Shown: positions 16,241 through 25,788, counted from the first letter of the stretch. The stretch is 27,053 nucleotides of DNA from Lachnoclostridium sp. UBA1241 (GCA_002308955.1 DBWJ01000095.1:1-27053); one strand, 5' to 3'. The notes: generated by a model from the sequence alone, not told the origin. Numbers and translations are program-made.

Positions 16241-16941
16241 CAGTTTTCCCCTCCGTTCATATTGTTCGTCGTCGAAATAACCTCACCATCGAGAATTTCG
16301 TAAACCATGTCGCCGTAGCCCATCAGCTTCGGGTCGTGCGTTGTCATGACAAATGTGATACCTTCCTTTTCAATCAGGTCTTTGAAAATACTGATAACCT
16401 GAAGACTTGTTGCGGAGTCCAGTTCGCCGGTAGGCTCATCCGCGAAGATAATCTTCGGCTTGTGCGCAATTGCGCGGGCTATTGCTACACGCTGCTGCTC
16501 ACCGCCTGACAGCTCCTGCGGCATATGGGATGCACGCTTGCTGAGTCCGACTAGCTTCAGACACTCCATCACACGTGCCTTGTAATCGCCGTTGTATCCG
16601 GCAAGGCGAAGGGCAAATTCAACGTTCTCGTATGCGGTCATAACCGGAATCAGAGCAACCGACTGAAAGATAAAGCCGATTTCCTGACGGCGCAGCAATT
16701 CGCGCTCCTTGTCGGAAGCATCGGAAATGTCCTTTCCGTCGAAGATAACTTTGCCGGAGGTCGGCGCGTCAAGAGCACCGATGATGTTTAAGAGGGTTGT
16801 CTTACCCGAACCGGAACGGCCTTTCAGGATGGTGAGTGAGGGCTTCGGAACCACAATGCTGATTCCCTTCAGTGCCCAGAAATCGCCTCCCGCAACCGGA
16901 AACGCGCGTTTCACGTCTTCTGTACGTAATATCTCTTCCAT
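16240..16941 (-). CDS. ABC transporter ATPase, MacB/LolD type
   Basis: A compact 233-residue ATPase with Walker A GRSGSGKT (41-48), Q-loop FIFQ, signature LSGGEQQ (144-150), Walker B IIFADEPT (164-171) and an H-loop His in TTHD. This class powers FtsX-like permeases that move substrates or transmit force rather than forming a classical pore. AGGAGG lies 6 bases before the ATG. It starts 11 bp after the permease and overlaps the second ATPase by one base, so translation is likely coupled. Substrate cannot be told from the sequence. Confidence 0.95.
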   Translation of the reverse strand: MEEILRTEDVKRAFPVAGGDFWALKGISIVVPKPSLTILKGRSGSGKTTLLNIIGALDAPTSGKVIFDGKDISDASDKERELLRRQEIGFIFQSVALIPVMTAYENVEFALRLAGYNGDYKARVMECLKLVGLSKRASHMPQELSGGEQQRVAIARAIAHKPKIIFADEPTGELDSATSLQVISIFKDLIEKEGITFVMTTHDPKLMGYGDMVYEILDGEVISTTNNMNGGEN

Positions 16942-16952
16942 GGGTAACCTCC

Positions 16953-19805
16953 TTAATCTTCCCCAAGCTTCAGAGCCTGGTTAATCTTAATCTTCGAAAG
17001 CAGCACGGAGATTACCGCGAGACATCCGATCAACATCAATCCGACAACAACGCTGATTCTTATGATATCACCGCTCTCAACGAAGATCTTCGTGGGAAGC
17101 GTCTGCTCCGCGGGCGAGTATGCGATTTCAATCAGCGGGATGAACATCTTCGAAGCAAGAATGCCGATTCCCGCGCCGAACAGGATCGGGATCAGGGAAC
17201 CGAAGAAGTGTTCATTGATAAGCATTCTGATCAGTTCGCCCATGGACATACCCATAGCGCGGTAGATACCGAAAATCAGCTCTCTTGAGCGAATATTCGT
17301 GAGCCAGTAAATCAGGAAACCGATTGCGCAAAGAATCAGAACCACAATGAAACTGATAGTGAGCATTCCGTTTGTAACCTGGAAATACGGGTCATTTTTC
17401 ATCGCTATAATCTTATTTGAGTAATCCGTAAAGGACTTGAATACAATTCCGTTTTCCTCGGCCCAGTCATATACGAAGCCTGCATCGCCTTTAATCTTCA
17501 TCCATACTTCATAAGGCGTCGTCGCATAATACCGGTTCAGGTTTGAAAGCGCGGAAACGATAAAGTATCGATCTTCATACTCTCCTTCTTTTCCTTCAAC
17601 CGTCGAAGGCACCCGTTTCTGATAAGACGGGAACACATCCATAATTGCGACAACCGCAAGCTGCATGCGTCCAAGACTCTTTCCGGTACGGCTTGTCCTG
17701 TAGACAGAAACCGTATCGCCGACTTTAATATTAGCGGCTTCGGCAAAATTAGAAGATACAATTGCGCCTTCCGGATTGGCAGCCAAAGCATTCAGATAGG
17801 TGAACCAATGCTCAGCCGTCACATCTTCCGGCATCCATGCTGTCGTACCGAAATCATAGGAATTGATTCCGTAATACTGAACATTTTCCGTAACGGTGCC
17901 GGCATGATTGACGGAAATGGAATCGCGCAATACGCGCGCAAGACCGACCAGCTGATCCGGATGTTCTTCACGCAAATGTTCATAACGGGCAAAATCCGGT
18001 TCATAATAAATCAGGTCAGAATCGGGCATCTCCTTAAGTGAGGAACTGTTGTCCTCCCAAAGCTCCTCGATAACGTTATCTGCGCCCATATCATAATGAA
18101 GACGCATCTCTTCATTGTTGTTGACGGTTCGGGCGATATTCGCGTTGAAAATGCCAAGCGCAATCGTCAGCACAAGGAATACCGTAATAAAGTTCTGCTT
18201 CCGGATATCACGCATAATCTGTAGGAAGGAAGCATAAGAGGCAGGTTTCCAGAAACGTTGTCCGATTCGGAATACCAAGGTCGCAAGAAGCGGAATAATA
18301 CGAAGCAACACAATCGCGCAACTTAGAATAAACAACGAAGCTGCAAGGAAAAGCATCGGGTCGAGCGCCTCGCCCTTAGCCACCTTTTCAATCAGGACCT
18401 TCTTCTGCGAATTAAAGTTGTAAAAACCGTATATGGAAAGTCCGAGCAGAATAAAATCGAGTCCTACTCTCTGCCACAAAGGAGTGGATTTCTTACGTCG
18501 GTTTGCTTTCTGCTCAACAATCGTATATTTTGCATATTTAAATACCGGCAGCGCCATAATAAAGATGCTTGAAACAGCGCCGATGAATCCATACAAAAGT
18601 GCCGTTCCGGTAATGCTCACATGCAGAGCCTTTCGCCCTACAAACTCGAGGAAAGCGTTCGTCGAGCCAAACAGATGACAAAGAACATAGCCAAACGGAA
18701 TTCCGACAACAAATCCGATTAACGCAAGGATGGCAGACTGAAGCAGATATGTGAGAATCAGTTGTATCTTGCTAACGCCACGGCTCTTCAAAATCGATAT
18801 TTCGCCCTGTTCAATCGATATAACCTGATTGGATACCATGAAAATGAATACGGCCAGCAGAACCAGAATCGGACATTGTAAGATAAACATCGTCGTTCCT
18901 ACACGTCCGGAACTCTTCTGATAATCCTGAAATACTTCATGATAATAAAATGTCACATGATATAGTTCACCGATTTTGTAATCATAACTCAGGCGGTCGT
19001 CCACCTCAAGCATGCCGGGTACCTGCTCAACATTAATATTATCATAATCATACAATGTGTACCATCTGCAAGTAATGTTTCCGGAGATGCCTTGCCGGTT
19101 GAAGTACTGGTCATAGTAAATCTTCTGACTCATGAACAATTCCTTGTCATAGGAAAGCGGAGCTCTGGTCCAATAAGGATCTTCGCCGTCCTTTGCGCGG
19201 AATACGCCGACAACACGAACCTTGGTCGGATTTCCGGCCAGGTTCTTATAACTGTCTACGGTAATTACGTCTCCGATAACCATCTGCGAAGAAAGATATA
19301 CCGGCTCATTTACGATAACATCTATAATTCCGTCAGCATCGGGAGTATCGGAATAAATGCTACCGGAAATCATCTCGATATGTTCCTCGAGATTTGTCAG
19401 AGAAGCAAGCTTCATTTCGACCCGGTTTGCCTTCTCTGATTCACGTTTCGTATCAAAATATGCATCCGTCACATTTGACATTCCGATATAAGCGACCTGA
19501 ATCATCGGATCAAGTCCGTAAAGACTGTTCACGGTATCAAACACGGCGGTATAATCTTTGAAATAATTGGATTTCTTCTTCTGAAGTCTTGTCTCGCTGA
19601 GTTTCGCTTCCACAAGTACCGTGGCGGGATACTGATTATTCTCGGTCAGATAGTTATCCATCTTCGTGGTCAGCATCTTCTGAAGCGCTGCTTTTGTATA
19701 CATCGGATTACAAGATGCAATGGCAACCAGCAAAATATTACCGATCACGATGCAGAGAATCAGCCATTTTTTATTCAGCAGTTTTTGTGCGATAAAATGT
19801 AACAT
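16953..19805 (-). CDS. FtsX/MacB-like ABC permease, ten predicted helices
   Basis: The 950-residue membrane protein has an N-terminal helix (14-31) and a large extracellular domain (about 32-300). Helices follow at about 303-327, 349-378, 395-421, 449-464, 483-513 and 538-556. A second extracellular MacB_PCD-like domain (about 557-810) and three final helices (812-836, 868-890, 914-937) complete it. The stretches after helices 2 and 8 (GEISILKSRGVSKIQLI and ELIFGIYRAMGMSMGELI) match the coupling segment of FtsX repeats. One polypeptide thus contains two FtsX modules, so a single chain may replace the usual MacB dimer. AGGAGG lies about 11 bases before the ATG. It sits between the adaptor genes and the two ATPases. 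Confidence 0.93.
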   Translation of the reverse strand: MLHFIAQKLLNKKWLILCIVIGNILLVAIASCNPMYTKAALQKMLTTKMDNYLTENNQYPATVLVEAKLSETRLQKKKSNYFKDYTAVFDTVNSLYGLDPMIQVAYIGMSNVTDAYFDTKRESEKANRVEMKLASLTNLEEHIEMISGSIYSDTPDADGIIDVIVNEPVYLSSQMVIGDVITVDSYKNLAGNPTKVRVVGVFRAKDGEDPYWTRAPLSYDKELFMSQKIYYDQYFNRQGISGNITCRWYTLYDYDNINVEQVPGMLEVDDRLSYDYKIGELYHVTFYYHEVFQDYQKSSGRVGTTMFILQCPILVLLAVFIFMVSNQVISIEQGEISILKSRGVSKIQLILTYLLQSAILALIGFVVGIPFGYVLCHLFGSTNAFLEFVGRKALHVSITGTALLYGFIGAVSSIFIMALPVFKYAKYTIVEQKANRRKKSTPLWQRVGLDFILLGLSIYGFYNFNSQKKVLIEKVAKGEALDPMLFLAASLFILSCAIVLLRIIPLLATLVFRIGQRFWKPASYASFLQIMRDIRKQNFITVFLVLTIALGIFNANIARTVNNNEEMRLHYDMGADNVIEELWEDNSSSLKEMPDSDLIYYEPDFARYEHLREEHPDQLVGLARVLRDSISVNHAGTVTENVQYYGINSYDFGTTAWMPEDVTAEHWFTYLNALAANPEGAIVSSNFAEAANIKVGDTVSVYRTSRTGKSLGRMQLAVVAIMDVFPSYQKRVPSTVEGKEGEYEDRYFIVSALSNLNRYYATTPYEVWMKIKGDAGFVYDWAEENGIVFKSFTDYSNKIIAMKNDPYFQVTNGMLTISFIVVLILCAIGFLIYWLTNIRSRELIFGIYRAMGMSMGELIRMLINEHFFGSLIPILFGAGIGILASKMFIPLIEIAYSPAEQTLPTKIFVESGDIIRISVVVGLMLIGCLAVISVLLSKIKINQALKLGED

Positions 19806-19820
19806 TTCCTGCTCATCCTC

Positions 19821-21992
19821 CTAATGAATTACCAACTGATCGGACCCGGTAATACCGTCACAAACCCATGTCAGTTCACGGCTTTGTTCCACAATCGTGA
19901 TATACCGCTTGACTGCCTGTCCGTTTTCATCATATGCCCAGACGTATGCAATACCCTTCTCCTGCTCTTCCTCGGACAGTTTCTTCTTCAGAAGCTGAGT
20001 TAAAGGATCTTCATCCTCGACGTCGTCTTCCTCCGCCGAGCCGTTCTTACGCTCGCGGTACACGAGTTCGGTGGGAATAATCATTGCATTTTCCGCAGAG
20101 CAATACTCTCCGCTTACGGTCGCATTTGCACCGCTTGTCTTAAAATCCTCATCGGATAAAACAACATAGAAAGTCGTTACGTTATTGCCTTCTTCCGGAC
20201 GAACGTCATATGCGGAGATAACGGTTCCGGTCGTTTTGAAGGTTTCACCGCTGATTGAATACTCAACATCAACCGTCATCCCGTAACGGAAACGCCGCTG
20301 CTCATCGTTTCCTTCGTAATAAAGAGAATCCGGATAATAGAGTTCACACATAATCTGGTCTGCCTGGAGTTCTTTACCGACCGTATAAGCCGCGAAGCTG
20401 CTCAGATAGCCTTCCCTCTCTGCATAAATTGTGTAAACCTCACTGTTGCCCCATTCTTCGAAATTGTCGAGTCGTTCCTGGCATTTGTCAATGAGCTCCT
20501 GCCCGTCAATCTTATACTGCTCGTAATTTTGCAGGGCGATATCGTACTTGAGCTGCGCAAGTTCGCGCTCCACGCCCGCGCTCATCTCGCGAAGACGCTG
20601 CAGCTGCTTTTCGAGCGCTTCTTTATCATCCTTCAGTTTCTTTGCATAATTGTCCTGCGCCATCTGCAGGTTATGCTTTGCCTCTTCCCAATCGGATTCA
20701 TTGATTTCCGGAACAATCGAATACAGTTTCTGTCCTTCTGTAACATAAATCTGTGAGAAGTTCCCGATGAAGATTTCCTTTATCTTGCCGGGTACCGGAT
20801 TCACAAGCGGCTCCGAATGCATCGAACGGCGCACAATCTGCGTGGAACCGGAAAGCCGGTAATCCCCGGTCGTAGCGGCGGTCGTCTCATAGTTTACGCC
20901 GTAACGCGTAAGATTGTTCGCTACGAACACGGTCTCACCCTCGGAAAGACCCGATGTGATTTCCACATAGTTCTTATTGTTGATGCCGGTCGTAACGACA
21001 CGCATGCCCTGCCGGTCACCGGAAACAACGCGGACATAGTTCTGTCCGTTCGCACGCGTAACGGCTTCTTTCGGAACACAAAGCACCGGATTCGAAGACG
21101 TTGCGGTCAGCCGGATGGTCACAAAATCGCCAAAAGCAATATCGTTCGGAAGTCCCTCTGCCGAAAAATACGAATATAAAACCTTTGCGCGGAACTTTTT
21201 GTTATAAAGCTCTTCTTCGTCATACGGAATATAGGTGATGTCGTATTCCTTGCCGCGAATAATTGCCTTTACATCCGTATAAGCATTGTATTCCTTCTCC
21301 TCAATCAGTTCGCAGCAAAGAAGTTTCTTCGACTGATCCGCAATGGAAACAACGGTTGTATCCTCATAAATCTTATCACCGTCATCTGAAACACCGAGAT
21401 ACACAATCTGTCCCGATACCGGGGCTTTTATCTCGGAATTCTCATACTGTTCCTTTAAATCGAGGTAATCATCCTCATACTCAAGAATTTCCTGGTAAAC
21501 AGAATCATACTGAATAGCAAATTTTGCTTCCATTTCGCGGATATTGATGTCGAACAGGTTGTAATCATACCAATCCTGCATATTTGCGAACATGTTTTTC
21601 AGATTCTTCAGATTCTTTATCTGGTCATTAAACTGCTTCACGGCAACTTCGTAGTTCTTCTTACGAAGCGCAAGTTCAACCTCGGCCTCTTTCATTCGGA
21701 CTTCAAGATCCTTGTCGAGATAAAACAGGACATCGCCTTCCTCCACATAGTCGCCGACCTTTACCTTAAGGTCGTAAATGCAAGAATCGAAGTCAAATTT
21801 GACGTCGGTAACATCCGGGCAGACGGAACCTTCCATCATCGTTACCGTTGTGAGCGGCATTCTCTTTGAAACAAATACCGCATCAGGGTTTTCCACGGGA
21901 ACTAACAGCTCGGGAACATTTTTCTTCTGTCCGCATCCCGTGAGCATGACTGCAATCAGAAGTGCAGCCAGGATTTTAATTCTTCTTTTCAT
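19821..21992 (-). CDS. Membrane-fusion adaptor lipoprotein with two tandem adaptor modules
   Basis: The 723-residue protein begins with a lipoprotein signal ending LTGC (Cys20), so it is probably anchored outside the membrane. Module 1 has a lipoyl half (about 65-90), coiled coil (90-185), second lipoyl half (189-218), barrel and C-terminal domain with GLSEGETVFV. Module 2 repeats the plan: lipoyl half NPVPGKIKEIFIGNF (398-412), long coiled coil (430-510), second half (515-545), barrel, and a terminal domain ending WVCDGITGSDQLVI. HlyD/MacA-type adaptors normally have one module in 350-400 residues. The ATG at 21992 has AGGAGG 6 bases upstream; that site lies within an 18-bp longer reading from 22010, which overlaps the previous stop as ATGA. 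Confidence 0.9.
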   Translation of the reverse strand: MKRRIKILAALLIAVMLTGCGQKKNVPELLVPVENPDAVFVSKRMPLTTVTMMEGSVCPDVTDVKFDFDSCIYDLKVKVGDYVEEGDVLFYLDKDLEVRMKEAEVELALRKKNYEVAVKQFNDQIKNLKNLKNMFANMQDWYDYNLFDINIREMEAKFAIQYDSVYQEILEYEDDYLDLKEQYENSEIKAPVSGQIVYLGVSDDGDKIYEDTTVVSIADQSKKLLCCELIEEKEYNAYTDVKAIIRGKEYDITYIPYDEEELYNKKFRAKVLYSYFSAEGLPNDIAFGDFVTIRLTATSSNPVLCVPKEAVTRANGQNYVRVVSGDRQGMRVVTTGINNKNYVEITSGLSEGETVFVANNLTRYGVNYETTAATTGDYRLSGSTQIVRRSMHSEPLVNPVPGKIKEIFIGNFSQIYVTEGQKLYSIVPEINESDWEEAKHNLQMAQDNYAKKLKDDKEALEKQLQRLREMSAGVERELAQLKYDIALQNYEQYKIDGQELIDKCQERLDNFEEWGNSEVYTIYAEREGYLSSFAAYTVGKELQADQIMCELYYPDSLYYEGNDEQRRFRYGMTVDVEYSISGETFKTTGTVISAYDVRPEEGNNVTTFYVVLSDEDFKTSGANATVSGEYCSAENAMIIPTELVYRERKNGSAEEDDVEDEDPLTQLLKKKLSEEEQEKGIAYVWAYDENGQAVKRYITIVEQSRELTWVCDGITGSDQLVIH

Positions 21993-22006
21993 ATGCTGCC
22001 TCCTTT

Positions 22007-23074
22007 TCATCGCAAAATCACTTTTTCGCCCTCGGAAAGTCCGGAACGGATAACGGTACGGTTTTTCTCCGAAGGAGTCATGTCGGTAACGGAAAGTCCT
22101 ATCTCCACGTAACGGATGTCGCGCATGCCGTCCTTGTCCACAACATAAACGGCGTATTGATCTCCGATTTTACGAAGTGCACTTGAGGGAATATACAGTA
22201 CATTCTTTTCTTCTTCCATTACAATGTTCACATTTCCCGTCGTTCCGGGCTCGATTTCGAGATCCGGATCAGTCGGAACAAAAACCATGATGTATCTTCC
22301 GCGGATCTGTGTGTTCTCCTTAATGGACTTCAGTGTGCACGGAATAATTTCATTATCGGTTTCCACCTGATAGGAATCGCCTTCACGGAACATGGAAACG
22401 TCGTCTGCCGAAGTCAAAAAACCGTTATCCGTACTTGAAATGGTAACGAAAACATCCATTCCGACCGGTTCCCAGGGACGGAGTTCCTTTACATAGGTTG
22501 CAACTCCGTTGAAAGAAGCGTAAAGGCGGCGTCCCTTCATCCGGTTATTCGTTTCCGTCAGTTTCAAATCCGCAACCGTTTTCTGGCCTGATAAATCGTT
22601 CACCTTAAGTGTCAATTCGTCAATCGTTGCCGTATTGTATTCGCGTCCCCAGTCTTTCGCAAGTTTTTGACGCTCCTTTTCAAAACTCAGCATCTGCGAA
22701 TAATACTCCAAATCGGAATCAATCTGCTTGCACGTTTTTTCGCAAGCTTCGATATCATCCTCCAGTGTTCCGAGCGATATTTCCGCAAGAAGCTGCCCCT
22801 CATATACCGGGTCGCCCGTTTTCACATAAACTCCGATAAGACTCTCATACGGAAGATTGAACGACAGATTCTCCGTCTGCTGCGTCCCGTATGTGCATAC
22901 CGCCGTATAACCGTTGGAAACGTCCCCCCTCTCTACGGTTGCCACCGTAAAATACTGCGTTTCCAAAGCAGTTTTGCTGACCGGTGCCTTCCGCATGCTC
23001 TCCTCCTTCGGGAAGAGCCCGCAGCCCGTGCAAAGAAGCACGAGTATGAGGCACACAACTGAAATCCTTTTCAT
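22007..23074 (-). CDS. Membrane-fusion adaptor lipoprotein (HlyD/MacA family)
   Basis: The 355-residue protein has a lipoprotein signal with LCTGC (Cys18). A lipoyl half (about 78-100, IGVYVKTGDPVYEGQLLAEI), an alpha-helical hairpin (105-180), a second half (184-212), a beta-barrel with LEIEPGTTGNVNIV, and a membrane-proximal end with SGLSEGEKVILR follow. Such adaptors work with MacB-like permeases; in a Gram-positive cell they would act at the outer membrane face or in the wall. GGAGGG lies 4 bases before the ATG; an in-frame TTG upstream is rejected. It is the first gene of the exporter cluster, 39 bp after fhs, and is followed by a second adaptor 14 bp downstream. Confidence 0.92.
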   Translation of the reverse strand: MKRISVVCLILVLLCTGCGLFPKEESMRKAPVSKTALETQYFTVATVERGDVSNGYTAVCTYGTQQTENLSFNLPYESLIGVYVKTGDPVYEGQLLAEISLGTLEDDIEACEKTCKQIDSDLEYYSQMLSFEKERQKLAKDWGREYNTATIDELTLKVNDLSGQKTVADLKLTETNNRMKGRRLYASFNGVATYVKELRPWEPVGMDVFVTISSTDNGFLTSADDVSMFREGDSYQVETDNEIIPCTLKSIKENTQIRGRYIMVFVPTDPDLEIEPGTTGNVNIVMEEEKNVLYIPSSALRKIGDQYAVYVVDKDGMRDIRYVEIGLSVTDMTPSEKNRTVIRSGLSEGEKVILR

Positions 23075-23097
23075 AAAGCCCTCCAAAAATAATAACG

Positions 23098-23129
23098 AAA
23101 AATGTGACGGATATCAGAACAGTCCGTCA
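23098..23129 (-). terminator. Possible intrinsic terminator at the end of fhs
   Basis: On minus, TGACGGA and TCCGTCA form a 7-bp stem with an 11-base loop that contains the fhs stop codon, followed by CATTTTTCG. The stem is short, so termination may be partial. Only about 24 bp separate it from the next start, leaving no room for a promoter after it; read-through or a promoter inside fhs would have to serve the exporter genes. Confidence 0.45.
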
Positions 23130-24784
23130 ATGACGCCGTTATCGTCGACGTCGATCCGCTCTGCAGCGGGATGCTTCGGAAGTCCGGGCATCGTCATGAT
23201 CGTTCCGGTAAGCGCAACGACAAATCCGGCTCCGGCCGATACATAAACCTCGCGGACCGTCATCTGATATCCGGTCGGACGACCGAGTTTACCGGGATCA
23301 TCCGAAAGTGAATACTGTGTCTTTGCCATACAAACCGGGAAGTTTCCGAAACCGAGTTCGGTAAGCTTTGTAAGCATCTTCTCGGCAGCCGGATCGAATA
23401 TAACGCCGTCTGCACCGTAGATTTTCTTACATACCGTTTCGATTTTCTCCTTAAGCGGCATCTCGTCCGGATAAATCGGAGCGAATTTGCTTTCCTTCTC
23501 GGAAAGCGTTGCGAGTACACGCTCGGCAAGGGCAATGCCGCCTTCTCCGCCCTTTGCCCATACTTCGGACAGCGCAAAATCGCATCCGCGCTCTTCGCAG
23601 AAGTTCTTTACGTAGTTAAGTTCGGCATCCGTATCCTCGGTGAAACGGTTCAGCGTTACGATAACCGGTACCTGATACATCTGCAGATTTTCAATATGCT
23701 TCTCAAGGTTGACGATACCGCGCTTCAATGCGTCAAGGTCCTCCCTGGCAAGTTCCGTCTTCGGAACGCCGCCGTTATATTTCAGCGCGCGGACCGTAGC
23801 AACAAGTACAACCGCATCGGGCTTAAGGCCTGCCATACGGCACTTGATGTCGAAGAATTTCTCGGCACCGAGGTCTGCGCCGAAGCCGGCCTCCGTGATC
23901 ACGATATCCCCGAGCTTCAAAGCGGCCTTCGTGGCACGGACGCTGTTGCAGCCGTGTGCGATGTTTGCGAAGGGACCGCCGTGTACGATAGCAGGCGTGT
24001 TTTCGATCGTCTGAATCAGATTCGGACGAAGCGCGTCTTTCAGAAGAGCAGCCATGGAACCGACTGCTCCGAGGTCTGCCGCCGTTACCGGATTGCCCTC
24101 ATAGGTGTAGGCAACGATGATTCTCGAAAGTCTTTCCTTAAGGTCCTTCATGTCGTCCGCAAGGCAAAGGATAGCCATGATTTCTGACGCTACGGTAATG
24201 ATGAAATGATCCTCTCTGACCACGCCGTCGGTTTTCTTTCCGAGACCGATGACAATGTTACGAAGCGCGCGGTCATTCATATCAAGGCAGCGCTTCCATA
24301 CCACCTGGTTCGGATCGATTCCCAGCGGGTTACCCTGCATCAGATGATTATCAAGCATTGCCGCAAGAAGGTTATTCGCGGAAGTGATCGCATGGAAATC
24401 CCCCGTAAAATGCAAATTCAAATCTTCCATGGGCACAACCTGGGCGTAACCGCCGCCTGCAGCGCCTCCCTTAACCCCAAAACACGGCCCGAGAGACGGT
24501 TCTCTGAGTGCGATTACCGCTTTCTTTCCGAGGCGTCCCATTGCCTCTCCGAGACCTACCGTTGTTGTCGTCTTACCTTCTCCGGCAGGGGTCGGATTGA
24601 TTGCGGTAACTAACACGAGCTTTCCGTTCGGACCGTTTTCAATCTTCTTCAGAAGTTCATCCGAGAATTTGGCTTTGTATTTGCCGTAAAACTCAAGATC
24701 GTCTTCCGCGATTCCGAGTTTAGCGGCTACTTTTCCAATCGGGGCAAGCGTGGCTTCCTGTGCAATCTGGATATCTGATTTCAT
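23114..24784 (-). CDS. fhs: Formate-tetrahydrofolate ligase
   Basis: Fhs makes 10-formyl-tetrahydrofolate from formate, ATP and tetrahydrofolate. It feeds one-carbon units to purine and other synthesis, and is a step of the Wood-Ljungdahl methyl branch in acetogens. The 556-residue length is typical. The P-loop TPAGEGKTT (65-73), the EPSLGPCFGVKGGAAGGGYAQV region, and the HGGPFANIAHGCNS block are all present. An AAGGAGAGG site lies about 10 bases before the ATG. It is 54 bp downstream of manA. No other one-carbon gene is in the window, so an acetogenic role cannot be judged. Confidence 0.97.
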   Translation of the reverse strand: MKSDIQIAQEATLAPIGKVAAKLGIAEDDLEFYGKYKAKFSDELLKKIENGPNGKLVLVTAINPTPAGEGKTTTTVGLGEAMGRLGKKAVIALREPSLGPCFGVKGGAAGGGYAQVVPMEDLNLHFTGDFHAITSANNLLAAMLDNHLMQGNPLGIDPNQVVWKRCLDMNDRALRNIVIGLGKKTDGVVREDHFIITVASEIMAILCLADDMKDLKERLSRIIVAYTYEGNPVTAADLGAVGSMAALLKDALRPNLIQTIENTPAIVHGGPFANIAHGCNSVRATKAALKLGDIVITEAGFGADLGAEKFFDIKCRMAGLKPDAVVLVATVRALKYNGGVPKTELAREDLDALKRGIVNLEKHIENLQMYQVPVIVTLNRFTEDTDAELNYVKNFCEERGCDFALSEVWAKGGEGGIALAERVLATLSEKESKFAPIYPDEMPLKEKIETVCKKIYGADGVIFDPAAEKMLTKLTELGFGNFPVCMAKTQYSLSDDPGKLGRPTGYQMTVREVYVSAGAGFVVALTGTIMTMPGLPKHPAAERIDVDDNGVIDGLF

Positions 24785-24818
24785 AACAAATATTCCTCTC
24801 CTTCTTTTCTTATTTGTT

Positions 24819-24832
24819 CGGCCAAATGGCCG
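24819..24832. other. Short GC-rich palindrome between manA and fhs
   Basis: CGGCCA-AA-TGGCCG lies between the manA stop and the fhs ribosome binding site. It can form a 5-6 bp hairpin, but no U-run follows on minus. It is too weak to call a terminator; its role is unknown. Confidence 0.25.
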
Positions 24833-24838
24833 GATTCT

Positions 24839-25786
24839 TTACTTTTCGGGAACCGTTGAGCGGAATACTTCCATATTCCCGGACAGCTCATAGGCTCCGT
24901 ATCCGAAGGGAACGATCAGATGGGTACCCTTCCGAATCGGTATGCCGTCGATGGCTCCTTCGCCTTCCGTAACGCTGAGGTTTACAAACTCCGAACCGGA
25001 ATCCAGCGTTACCGAGCCGTTAACGCTAATCCGATCAACCGTAAAATCCGGAATCGAAACGAGCGTCTCGACTTCGGAAGCTCCGATGCGTTTGATCACC
25101 GGCTTCGTTTTCGATTCCTTAAACGGACAGGTGATAACATCAAGAGACTTGTCAATATGAAGCTCTCTCTTTACACCGTTCCGCACCCGGTCATAATCGT
25201 AGAACCGGTAGGTAACGTCACTGTTTTCCTGCGTCTCGAGAATCAGCGTTCCGCCTTTGATCGAATGCACGACGCCGGGCTCGATCAGGAAGAAATCCCC
25301 TTTATGAACCGGAATCTCACGAAGAAACTCCGAAAAGCGTCCTTTCCTTACCATACGTTCGGCTTCGGCTTTCGATTTGGCGTGATGGCCGATGATGATT
25401 GTCGCATCCGCCGCGCAGTCAAGCACATACCAGCATTCGGTTTTCCCGAGAGAGCCGTTTTCATGCTCCCTCGCGTATTCGTCGTCCGGATGGACCTGCA
25501 CGCTTAAATCCTGCTTTGCGTCGATAATCTTCACAAGAAGCGGGAAACGGTCCGATTTAACGTTGCCGAACAGTTCCCGGTGTTCCTCATAAAGACGGCT
25601 CAACGGCATGCCACGGTACGGACCGTTCTTTACAATGCAGTCGCCGTGGGGATGGGCGCTGATTCCCCAGCACTCTCCCACCGTACCTGTGGGCAGGTCA
25701 TATCCGAATTCCGAAAGTCTTGTGCCGCCCCACAGCATGTCCTTAAGGACCGGCTGAAGGAACAGCAGCTTATCCGTTCTTTTCAT
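24839..25786 (-). CDS. manA: Mannose-6-phosphate isomerase, class I
   Basis: ManA interconverts mannose 6-phosphate and fructose 6-phosphate. The 315-residue cupin enzyme has the zinc site QVHPDDE (Gln97, His99), Glu117 in KTECWYVLD and His174 in EPGVVHSIKGGT. RFYDYDR (194-200) is also characteristic. The length fits the short Firmicutes class I enzymes. The start is 2 bp after the stop of the mutase gene, with GGAG inside the end of that gene, so the two are translationally linked. Together they connect fructose 6-phosphate, mannose 6-phosphate and mannose 1-phosphate or glucose phosphates. Confidence 0.94.
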   Translation of the reverse strand: MKRTDKLLFLQPVLKDMLWGGTRLSEFGYDLPTGTVGECWGISAHPHGDCIVKNGPYRGMPLSRLYEEHRELFGNVKSDRFPLLVKIIDAKQDLSVQVHPDDEYAREHENGSLGKTECWYVLDCAADATIIIGHHAKSKAEAERMVRKGRFSEFLREIPVHKGDFFLIEPGVVHSIKGGTLILETQENSDVTYRFYDYDRVRNGVKRELHIDKSLDVITCPFKESKTKPVIKRIGASEVETLVSIPDFTVDRISVNGSVTLDSGSEFVNLSVTEGEGAIDGIPIRKGTHLIVPFGYGAYELSGNMEVFRSTVPEK

Positions 25787-25788
25787 GT

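Noticed and set aside
22008..22010. Alternative adaptor start at 22010 (ATGA overlap)
   Set aside because: The six extra codons contain the AGGAGG site that serves the ATG at 21992, and the lipoprotein signal is regular only from that ATG.
24819..24832. Palindrome after manA as an intrinsic terminator
   Set aside because: The stem is only 5-6 bp and is followed by AACAAATAAG rather than a U-run.
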